Assembly (NCBI GenBank): GCA_036872755.1
Contig: JAVHNS010000003.1
Coordinates: 2,108,001 to 2,172,000 of the forward strand
Source: Orbilia blumenaviensis
Lineage: Eukaryota > Ascomycota > Orbiliomycetes > Orbiliales > Orbiliaceae
Length of the DNA stretch: 64,000 bases
Reading direction: 5' to 3'
The first letter of the stretch is position 1. The number at the start of each line of letters is the position of its first letter. The notes below the pieces were generated by a model. It saw only the letters and a program-made list of their open reading frames with translations, ran no database searches and had not been told where the DNA came from. Both the position numbers and the translations under genes were made by a program. Positions 23,250 through 33,800 of the stretch are shown one piece after another.

Positions 23250-24954
23250 TTTTTTTTGGTTCTTTCTGATATATATGTGGTATGGATGTTGTCGGTGTAA
23301 CGTTACTGGCTGCGGCTGGATTTGAATCGAGGCTCCTGAGGATGAAGTTCTAACGTTAACGTTACACCGATATTTTAAAGTATTATACGAAATATCTGAT
23401 TCAGAAATATATACGTGATATAAAATAAATAGATAAGTTAAGAATGATATTGTTCGAAATCATGAAAATTTAAATTCCAGAGAAAAGGCAGAAAAATCGC
23501 AAGCTTCCCAGTCGGCACTTGCGATCATCCCCCCCTCCAATATATCCAAATTTCCAACTCTTAGCTGTCTAAGCAAGTACCTGAGCTTAGCTAATACCTG
23601 GCAACTTCCTCCAAGCAAAAATCACGGCAATTCCAGTAAGCAAGAACTTGAGAGCTGAGAAGGACCCCCCTCCCCCTCCAGAAGCCAGTAGAACCGGTAC
23701 GTATATGCCGACGGAACTTTCCTGGCCTGTCTTTCTTTGTCGGCCGGATATCAAATCATGCATTATAATGCATTATGTTTACAAGCATGCATGCCGGCCA
23801 TGGGAAGGGTGGAGAGAGAGAGAGATTCGAAGAGATCTAGAGACCATGACATACAAGCAAATCAAGCAAGGAAGTAACTGTATAACTAATTCCATGGCAG
23901 TGGCTTTGTGCGACAATCGCCTAACTACGTCGTCCAAGCTTTATTTGATTCGCTCCCAATCCTCGGAACAACAAAAAATATGGAGACCTCGAAGTCAAAG
24001 ACCCGCTCTGTTATATAAGCTTACATACATGTTTACATACATGCCGCTAAAGAACCCAAGGCCTCCCATCCTTTTTTTTCTGCTTCCGGCATGTTGAGGC
24101 TTCACTTCTCATTCGCTGGTTTATTATCAACGATTCTGGCTTCTTGAGCTCTCTCTCTCTCTCTCCTTCTTCAAATGAAACGCGGTCGCGGGTTTTTCAG
24201 TTGACTGACGTTATGCCTGCTTTGCAGGATCAAAAAGCTGCAGGTAAACTGCCCAGCATCTGACGGGCCGGGTCACCGGGTCAATGGAATACCTCCGCCA
24301 TTAGGAAGAATATTCCGTGACAGATAAGTCAGAAAGTACCTACCTATGGGGGGGAAGTGAAGCTGGGAACATTATCCCGTTTTAAACCCGAAGATTGTAT
24401 CCATTGCTTACGTATATCAATATTGTAGAAAAGTAAAACAAAACAAAAAAGAGGGTCCTATACGATGTGGGGAAGAAGCATAGCCCGGTAATCATATCGT
24501 CAACACCGAACAGGAACTTAAAAGAGGTATAGATATAAGACTTCCTAAAAGCTAACTATATAGCTAATTAAAGAAAAAACGGAGATCGTAGTTAGTGCCA
24601 AAAGGAATGAGAGAGAGAGAGAGCTAGCTATGTATGAGATATTCGCAAATCAAAAGCAAAATGCTGCTGCGGACATGCTCGTAAAGACTTCCAAAAAAGA
24701 GTTAACGCCGATGCTGTGTATAACTATGGTAAAAAAAAAAAGAATAATCCAAACTGAAGGGGGTATCCATAAAAGGAATTAAGACAAGAGTATCAAGGAA
24801 AGAGACGAAGGAATTAAGAAGCATAGGGACAAAAAAGAAAGAAAAGGGAAAAAAAAGGAGGGCTCGAGGGAGAAGGAAACGGGAAAAAGATCGCAAAGCC
24901 AGCTAAGTTAGCATGGATGCAATGTAGACGCATGCAGGTTTGTCCCGAAAAGCA
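23250..24954. other. Intergenic region upstream of F-box gene
   Basis: 1.7 kb with no convincing gene. It includes the inverted-repeat element at 23292-23370, AGTACC-type motifs near 23570-23600 and 24330-24350, and CT/GA dinucleotide runs near 23815 and 24150. A 149-codon plus-strand frame at 23648-24097 is open but has no recognisable domain and spans repeat-like DNA, so I do not call it. The right part is the 3' flank of the heme-oxygenase-like gene. Confidence 0.5.
23292..23370. mobile_element. 79-bp MITE-like element with perfect 14-bp terminal inverted repeats
   Basis: The left end TCGGTGTAACGTTA (23292-23305) is the exact reverse complement of the right end TAACGTTACACCGA (23357-23370). 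The 51-bp interior has no coding capacity. I see no clear target-site duplication, so transposon status is inferred from the terminal repeats. It could instead be a regulatory hairpin in the F-box promoter. Confidence 0.5.
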
Positions 24955-26227
24955 CTAGTTTCCATTCCCTTCCAGTCCCTCTGTCCCGACAGCCCGAGAT
25001 GTCAGATTCAAATGCACCAGATACCCCACCATGAACGACACGCAGACAAATCCCTTCACCAACGTCTCTACTCTCTTCCTATCCAGTCTCTTAAGCCATG
25101 ACTTGCCCGACGATTGACCCTCAGCGGTCGGCACGGTCGGCGATTCGCTCTCGGTATACTGCTTGGTAGCTACCAACACGGATGGTGTGGTTCCACACAG
25201 CCCGTCCAGTTCATCAACCAATCGTCTCGTGAGCTTGAAAACCTCACACGACTCAGCGAGAACCTCAGCACGCTCCTTCGGTGTCAACAGTTCCTCAGCC
25301 TGACGGATTCCATCCCGTAATTTCTGACGCAACTCCTGTTCCTCCTTCGTCGAGCGACCGTCGAAAGTGAACAACGCGATACCCGGTGCCGACTTCTTGG
25401 CTTCCTCAGGGACGGCCTGGTGTTCTGCTAAGTCGAGCTTTCGGACGGCAGCACGGGCGATAGCGGCTTTGATGTGCTGGCCGCCAGCGAAGAGGGCCAT
25501 GTAGAGACAGTGGCAGTAGGCGAGGAGCACATGAGGAGTTTCGGTTGTGGAACGACGGATGTGGTTAAGGACGTAGGACCGAGCGGGGGTACCCTTTGTC
25601 AGCTCATCCTTTTCGGAGGTAGGAGAGTACTTGGTCAGGTCGGCCTCGAAGGTAGTTGAACGGTGGATGGCGGGGATGTAGACATGCTCGAGGATGGCAC
25701 GGGTACGGGAGGGCGTCGAAGGGTTGCGGATGTGAGAGTCGAGGGCGGCTTCGAAGGAGGAGTAGAGAACAGCGAAGGATGTGAGGCCTTGTCGCACCAA
25801 GTCGTCAATATAATATACTCAAGGGTTGATCGGACTCTTCGACAAGTTGAGGTACCTCCCAAGCATGCAAGCGAGGAAGCAAGTCACACATAGCATATGC
25901 ATGTCATAGGAAGGGTAGGTTATGAAGATCTAGGAGAAGGACAAGGAGAGGTATAAGGAGGATGTGGAATAAGTACCTTCGTGAAAGGCCTTGGGATTCT
26001 TCAAGCCCAAGGGCAGACGGCTCATAATGATCATGTTCAGTTCATGATGCAGCGACCTATATAATCCCGACCGGCAGACCGTTAGTACCACCACCACTAT
26101 TACTATTACTATACTACTACTACTCTATATGCTATACTGCTTCCGTGGCCTTGAAGTCTTTCTTTTTATTTGAAGGGAGCGGTGTAACATACGCTGTGAT
26201 GTAGTTGATCTCATCGCCTAGCGACAT
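24955..26227 (-). CDS. Tail-anchored heme-oxygenase-like protein
   Basis: Three minus-strand exons: 26193-26227, 25977-26056 and 24955-25787, giving 315 residues, with good splice signals and phases. The N-terminal helix has a His pair at 15-16 (TASLHHELN) where heme oxygenases place the proximal heme ligand. The all-helical core includes HVYIPAIHRSTTFEADL. The distal-helix region at about 135-142 reads MALFAGGQ, where classic heme oxygenases have a Gly-Asp pair before LSGGQ, so the catalytic distal Asp appears replaced. One C-terminal hydrophobic segment (about 282-302, KGFVCVSFMVGYLVHLNL) suggests a tail anchor, as in ER heme oxygenases including yeast Hmx1. It may be a true heme oxygenase variant or a heme-binding relative; the fold call is firmer than the reaction. 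Confidence 0.82.
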
Positions 26228-28522
26228 CTGCTTTGTGTTCCCGCTACTTGTGGAAAACATCCTTGCCTTCTTCTTCTTCTTTCGTTACCAACCAAAAAAT
26301 ATAATCGTATACACTTGGGATAATAATTATAAGGAAGGAAGAGTGGGAGTAACAAAAAGGGGAAGGAAGGATGTCTTTATTGAAGCAGCAATACGTCCCC
26401 GTTCGAGATGTAGAATTATAAGAAGGATCAGGGTGGAGGGTCCTGAGAGGGGGATTTAAGGATTTAAGCTTCTCTTCTGACTTCGGCCTTCTGCCAACCT
26501 GTCTGCTTGTCTGCTTGTCCACGGCGCTCTTTCACGGAACAACCTTAATCAACTTCGACAATAATAAAACTTAGCTTAACTTAAATCGACCAGCTGTGAC
26601 AAGGCCAGAGACAAGGCAAGGCGAGACATACAGGCAAGAATCAAACGGAACGGAATAGAGCATAACATAGAGCATAACATAACAGTTACAAAGCGTGGAG
26701 CCAAGCTGGAGAGGCGGCACAGGGTGGAGGGCTCGACGACGCCATGCCATGCAAGCAAGGTCTGTGACTGGAATATCCGACTGAATGACTGACTAACTGA
26801 CTGACCGTTCGTGCTAGCTAAGTAACCAGGGGGGTGGAGGCACCAGGTGGGTCCGTCCAGATATCCTGTCCTGCACCGCAGCAAGGACCACGAGGATTTT
26901 TTTGAAGGCGACGAGAACGAGTGATAGCACTAGCTGCCTTTTTGGATTCGGGCCGCCCTGAGTACTGGCTAGTCGCTGGGGGGGCACCTGCATCTATATT
27001 GCACCGGCTATCGTATTAGTCTTGCACTTTGTCGAATCGAATCCTCCGCCGTTTCGCCTACGAAATCTGGAAGAATTCAAAGAAAGGAAGAAAGAAAGAA
27101 ACACCAAAGAAATGACATCTAGGGAAACCTCCTCTTCTCCTAGATCCCAGACTACATTGCTACCGATCTATCGAGATAAACGAAATAAAAAATGGAAGAG
27201 AGAAAAGACCGCACCGATCGAGCATTCACCGGCAAATCGACCCAACCTCTCAAACCAGCTCCCTAGCTTAGCTCGGCCGGACTACTAGCTGGCAGTGGGC
27301 AGACAGGCTTGTCCACGGGCGACACCGAATCCCAGTTTTTTCCTTCCATTCTTCTGGTCTGGGTTCCTCTTCTCGTTTAGAGTTGCAAGGGGAGTGATTT
27401 TATCATGCTTTATCAGATCCGCTGATGGGGAGGCTTTTAACAGGGATCCCGAGCATGCTAGCATGCGGCTTGCATGGCTTCGGCATGGGGGTCGGCCGGC
27501 ACCACCATATTACCTACCTACTTACCTTTATCTGATCCACGACAGCTGGAATATACATACATGCAAGCCAACTAAGAGTGAGCTCTCGCGGGGCGCGGAA
27601 TAAATATCCCTCCCCTGGAGATAATTTTTTTTTTTTTCTCTTCTAAATTTCTTGGGAGATTAATCCCGAGGTGGGAAAGAGAAAAAGCCCACTGCGACTG
27701 AACTCTTTTCCAACAATTATGGGTCCATTGCAACAAACGTGCTGTACATGCCATGTCTGTCGGCCACCGATATCGGGCATTGCGCGAGACTGGTTTGATC
27801 ACTTACTTGATTTGTTTGTTTTTTGATCAGATACGTAGGAATCAATTAATCGATCAATCAGTCTTTCAACCGGGTTCGAGTTCGCCACAGTCGCAATTGA
27901 GATATATATGTGCAACGGCCTCCGCGGATCCGGCGGGGTTAATTCGCAGGACACGTTTAACACGTAGAAGAGCGAGCATCCTACTACACTAATATCGACG
28001 GAAGATAGCAGCGTTGTAATCAGAATCAATTCAACTATGCATTTGCTATTATGCTATTAAATATTATTAGTCAAAGGACTGCGCGCACAATCTGAGCGTC
28101 CCTCCATCAAAAACATCCATCCATCCAATCTCTCAAACTCAAAACCCTAAACCAATAACAAAATGAAGATTGAATGCAAAAAGCAGTCAAATCCAGAAAC
28201 TTGACATGTGCATATAATCCCGAGCTCAAGTGTTTCAAGAAAAAAACAAAAACAAAATAACCGTAAGCCTCGCTTTTGACGGTCAAAATAATCGATCAAA
28301 TTGCAACCGCAACTGCATGCAATTCCATGGAACCCCATATTTTTTTTGCTTCGTTTCGCCTTCTCTCTCTCTCTCTTTTTTTTTTATATAATTCTTTTTG
28401 ATAACGACAATAACCATCCCCTCAACTTTGACTAAAAAGGCATTCTGGACGTCCCATGGGCCTCCTCCTCCTCTTTTTTTGTTTTAGTTTTTCGTTTCTG
28501 TGGGTTTTTTTCTTTTACTCAA
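26228..28522. other. Sparse 2.3-kb region upstream of heme-oxygenase-like gene
   Basis: Contains the heme-oxygenase-like promoter on its left and the 3' flank of the putative small gene on its right. Frames of 76-102 codons occur on both strands but overlap each other and lack domains. A perfect 14-bp palindrome GCATGCTAGCATGC lies at 27453-27466, and AAACCCTAAACC at about 28142-28154 resembles a telobox. I see no tRNA or transposon. Confidence 0.5.
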
Positions 28523-29529
28523 TTAATATTCATCCCGAACGCTCCCCATCGGCTAGTACCACCACCCCCACCACCAGACAGAGAATTAGCCATTTTTTAC
28601 AAATCGAAAAAAAAAAAAAAAAAAGGATAGAACAGTGAAGAAAAAAAGAAACAAAGAAACAAAGAGTAAAAGAGTGGGAAGGGTAAAGACACCTACCGCA
28701 ATCCTCGCCCCATCAATCTTCCCATCATCTAACGAGTCCTTCTTCAACGTATCCTTCCCCTTCGCGTATAGCGGCCTAGTAGCACACGATAGACGGAGAA
28801 TTACCCCCCCTCCTCGTTAGCCCTGACGTATACGTAGATAGATAGATAGATAGATATAGATATGTTATGGTGGGATAAAATGGAAATCGGAAACGTACTC
28901 CACATTCGTCGACCCGATGGTCTCATCGGTCCCCGTCGACCCGCCGGGGTGGACCTGTGCTGCTGGGTGCTGGTATTTTTCTAGAATACGTCGAAACGTA
29001 TTTTCAAAGTGAGGATGTAGTGGTTAATATATATTACCCAATCGATTCGATTCTTTTTCTCCCCGGTGCCATCCATGCAAAAAATCTCCCCCCTGAATAG
29101 ATTAAAGGGCTCAAGAACCGGGTATAACTATGCTTAAAACTTAAGTATAGCAAACTACTTAAGTCACGTTACTCATGCATCACAAACGAAGACGTCGACT
29201 TCTATAGCTCGAATATATATATAAAAGAAAAAGAGAAGGAAAATAAATAAAAATTAAAAATAAGATTTACGAAAAAAAAAAAAAGGCGGCAGCTAGGGCA
29301 AATCGGTATTCAACTTTGAATATCAGGGAGTAAAATTAGGAAGAGAGGCAATCTGCATACTCTCCTTCTTCATAGCCCCGACCCGACTGCTGTCGAGGAT
29401 AAAATCATCACCCACACATCCGCTGTCGTGTATCGTCGGCGTATGGTACTTTATCGGCGAAGCCAGAGGTTCGATCTTTGAACTAGCGATCATGTCGTCC
29501 TCGCCGCAGGAGCTCCTTCTTCTTTGCAT
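28523..29529 (-). CDS. Putative four-exon small protein, family unknown
   Basis: Proposed exons on the minus strand: 29361-29529, 28899-28980, 28697-28775 and 28523-28552, 119 residues. No single exon is long, but donors GTATGC, GTACGT and GTAGGT and three CTAG acceptors keep one frame (phases 1, 2, 0) through all four exons, and a GCTAAT branch-like sequence precedes the last acceptor. The product is hydrophilic and compositionally balanced: an N-terminal MQRRRSS start, a central TIHDSGCVGDDFILDSSR, then HPGGSTGTDETIGSTNVE and a Lys/Asp-rich KGKDTLKKDSLDDGKIDG segment. No signal peptide, membrane segment or known domain is seen. The short last exon is the weakest part. I do not recognise the family and assign no function. 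It lies alone in an otherwise empty 4.6-kb region. Confidence 0.5.
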
Positions 29530-30821
29530 TTTGGAAGGTCGTGGTAGTGGCAGTAGTAATAGTATTTGTTAAGGTTATATTATATTGTATTATCGTAACA
29601 GAAGTAGGAGAGAATATATTGTTTTATATAATCGATATAAAATTCCTCTTTCTTACTAAGTGTTCATGCAGGGTGGAAATAATAGCCAGAAATCCAAATA
29701 GAAAAGAGAAGAAAGAAACGAGACTTCTCTCCTCTTATATAAATAGGTATACACCGGAAGAGGACTTCCGGAAGGCCAGCTGAACCCCTCTCCAACGAAA
29801 AAAGTGCATGATGGCATCCAGCGTCATGAATGAATCCCGTCTACGTGCGAACCAACCAACCAAATCCAACACCCTTCTCTTTTTTCCTCACCTATTTCTC
29901 ACCACACTATCACATCAGTACCGTTCCCGTACTCTTCCTTAAGAGACAAGAAATCACTCCACATTGCACAAAAAAAAGCAGAACTTGTATTAAGTAACGA
30001 ACCAATATAAACGCAGACGGAAACTACATTCTAGCCCTAGACGAGCATTTTCCCGATATGGTGGTAGACCAGTTGGATTGGTTGGAAGGTCTCGCTAAGT
30101 GGTGCTGCAGTCTGAAGATCCCCGCATGACGTCGACAGAAACGGCTCGCTCGGTGGCACGGACGGTAACACCACCCAAACGGCTTCTTTTTACCCCGGAT
30201 TTTCGAAATTACAAGGGGGGTGTAGGGGAAGGGGGATTTTAGATATCACTTTTTCCTTGGTGCGATGCATGAAGTATCGGACACAACCCTCGTGGAACGG
30301 CCGTTGATGAGGTGTAATATATTAGTAAGTATAGTATATACGGTAAGTTAAAATGAGAAATCAAAAGATATAACAAAAAAAGAGTAGGAGTATAGAAGCA
30401 GAATACAACAAATTCAAGAAAAAAAAGATAAATGAAAACCAATAAGGCCACCCTAAAAAGATAAAAAAAAATAAGAATCGGAAAACAAGAGGTAATATGG
30501 AAGTAAGTACCAAGACAGTACTGGTACGAAATCAATTGCACTCCGAACAAAAACCCCCTTCAAGACAAGAAAGCCCTGTTGCAAACCCTCTAACGACTTT
30601 TCTTTTGTTTTTTGCGATTCCCGAACAGAAAACACGCATTGCACCCCCGAAACAGCAGCATAGTAGTAATAGAAGAAGTAATAGTAGTAACGCTAAAAAA
30701 AATCCAACGGAAAGGTATATACGGTGAAAACCAATCGAACAACATGTACATGAAGCGTATGTTATAAACCCCTCTTAGAGACTTGTTTAGTTGGGGGTTA
30801 TTGGCTATCAGTGCCTTTTCT
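29530..30821. other. Intergenic between putative small gene and FMP27
   Basis: AT-rich, with runs of A in several places. A minus-strand frame of 103 codons (30239-30550) is Phe/Leu/Tyr-rich because of AT-rich DNA and has no features. The right part is the 3' flank of FMP27 and the left part would be the promoter of the small gene. Confidence 0.5.
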
Positions 30822-33800
30822 TTATCCTGATCCCAGGAGCTTCTTCCCGAGCAATAGCCTGCTCTTCTTCCGGATGCTGTCATTGCCCATTAGCATTTGC
30901 CTCAAACATAAAACGCGGAGCGCGTATCTTACCTCTCCTCGGACTCCCCTGCAATCCCATCCCTCGCCCTTCTATCGTTGGTCAGGAGAGACAGATGCCT
31001 TCCAAGCGTATTATGGAAGATCCCATGTTGTTGTTGCTGCTGCTGCTGCTAAAATCACAAAATCATATTAGCATTTCATTATAGCTCTCGATCCAGAGTA
31101 TAAAAACATACCCTCTCATCCCCATCCCGAGATCCAGGGGCCGAACTCCCCCCATCATCAGTACTCTGCTCGCTCGAATTCCTATGCGCACTAGCCGAGC
31201 TATAGGACCGGCTCGAGCGAACACTACCCGCTCTAGTCCTCGATCCAGACCGCGTGGAGGGTCGTTGGGAAGCAGGTCGCTGGGAAAGCGGCAGCCCCGA
31301 AGAGTTACTCCTATCCCGCTTTGAAGACCCGAGTACCGGGTTACTAACACTGGCCACATGTCCCGATCGTATAGATTCTTCATAAGAACTCGGCAAATAT
31401 GATGAAATGTCGCTGTCGCTGCCTAATGGAGTCGCAGCAGCGCTCGTAGAACTGGCGACTAGGTTCCGTAGGTTTGCGCCTTTGAGCAAATTCGGCCGTC
31501 GGTGGAACATCTTGTGCTCGATAATCGCGCCAGTGTGAGATATCAAAGCGCGGATGACGTCTACACGATCGCCGTTAGCCTTCTACCAGATAACAATAAT
31601 CATCTTCTTTTGGGATACGGGGAAATACATACCCTTCTTCAACCTCACCAACAAATCCAAATTACTCCACGTCTTATTCCTATACTCCAGCGTCGGCATG
31701 CGGAACACAAACTGGTGAATATCCTCAATATTCCTATCCCCCTTGCCCTTATAACTCAAGCAAAGCACCACACTGGGGATCTTGATATACGCCAGCGTCA
31801 TATAATTCGATGCACGACTGATCATCTGCGAAATCTCATCCGTCTTCTCCTTCTGCTGTCCCTTCCCGTCTGTTTGGGCGGTAATACTATTGTTCCGACC
31901 CCAAACGCCGGTCTTCTTGGCTCCAGAGGTCACCGATGCGTGTTCCGAATTGCCAACGCTATTGACACGGATGAACACCGGCGACGACGGTCTGCCATTG
32001 ACAGCGCTGCTCTCTGAAGACGTTCTCGGTGCGCTATCATCAGCCGCTTTCTTTGCCAGCGAGGGCAAAGACTCAAATGACTGCTGCCGTCTCATCGTGA
32101 ACCGCGGCTTCAACGACCATTTATCCGAATCTACATTGGCAGTAGTCGGCCGCTGAGTCTTTGTTCCGCCGGAAGTATGTGGTCTCTTTTCTGAAGTCAT
32201 GGTGGGTAACAATCGGTCACCTAACATTCCAGCATCTGGCTGAGGCTGAGGCGATTCAGCCGACAGCTTTCGTTCTAGCTGCTCGCGGATCACATTGTCA
32301 GACTCAGATTCGGAGTCACTACCATCCGGAATATTCGACAACGAGGGCTTCATCATAAACGGCGAGAACCCTTCCGAAGAATTAGAATTCACACCGGGGA
32401 AGATAAACTCGAATAGCTTCTGGCCAGCGTCGTAATCCAGCTGTACCAACAAGGGGAACAAGTTGACTTCAAAGTGATCCATCACCGGAATACCAGCAAT
32501 GGCTTCAAGCATATACCAATACACCCGAAGAATCTTGTTCTGATGCGCCTTGTTCGCCTCAAGCGTTCCCTCAAGGTATGGAGAAATCATCGCCGGGTAA
32601 GTCGCATCTGGCAGCCGGTTTACACCTTGCAACATCTCAACCTCCACTGTGTTGAAGTTCGATCCGTCGCTGTTGTCCGTTCGTTCGTAGCAGGCGTTCG
32701 TCAACTTAAGGTCTACGAACGGTTGATCCTTGTTTAGCAGGAGGTTTGCAATAATCTCGCCAGCACTGAGATACCATCTGATCAATCCTGTAGTCTGTTG
32801 ACGTTCGTCATACTTGCGCTGCACAGACATGATAGATTTCATCGTGAAGAATAGCTCATCTTCACATGTGGCAAGATCCTTCTCCAGACATAATCGGTCG
32901 AGCCATCCCTGCTTATCAAGGTTCCTGGCATTGATCTGGAAGTGTGTTTTGATTTCCTCCAACTGCTGGATTCGGCTTTGAAGCGAGGTAATGATATCCT
33001 CTGCTCCCTTAAGATCACTGAAGTCCGATGCCAGGATGATCTTTTCCAGCCTCTCGTTCCTACTCTTCTCCAACGGCTCAGAGTATAGTAACAAATCCAA
33101 CACAATGATATAAAGCGTATAATACTCTGCCGAATTTGTAGAAACCTCCATCCTGTCGAACGTTGCCCAGACATGGTCCACCCTGGGTTCGTTCTCCACT
33201 AGACTAGCGTTATGCTCTCCACTGCCAGTATCCAAACCCTCATCGATCAGCTTCAACCGCAGAGAGTTATGCTTGTCCGCACGTAACGTTGTTGAAGTCT
33301 TCTTAACCACACGTGAGAATCCATGAGGGTTAATCTCAAACAGCAACATATTCTCCATAGGTACCCAAGGTGGCCACGAAGTATTCTTGACGCAACCGTA
33401 CTGATTGTTCGAGTGAAGATTATGTAGCGGTGATGTAAAGTCCTTATGTCGAGCCACAAACGCCTGCGCATTCTCCAACTCCAACGCAAAACGTCGTTGA
33501 ACGAGACCAGAAACCGGGTCGCTGATCCTCTCTTTGTCCATAACAGAGATAACGGTAAGCTGCATACTCTGCGAAGTAACGAGCAGCGCCGAGCTCTTGT
33601 TCTTGTCGCTCTGCATTTGAATCTGCGGTGCTATCAGACGCACGTGATAGGAGTTGAGAGGTATGTACTCCTCCGAAATACCCTTCTTGAGATCCGTCGG
33701 GTCCGCTGGCGCACCGCCCATTGACATTCTCCGGCTTCGCGGTCGGGCATCGTCGTCTGCCGCCACAACCTTCGCCTTGTCGTTCAGTAGCGCCTCGATC

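Noticed and set aside
23648..24097. 149-codon plus-strand frame in the F-box upstream region
   Set aside because: Composition changes along the frame, there is no domain, no CT-rich leader, and it spans GAGA and CATGCATG repeat-like DNA. Probably a chance opening.
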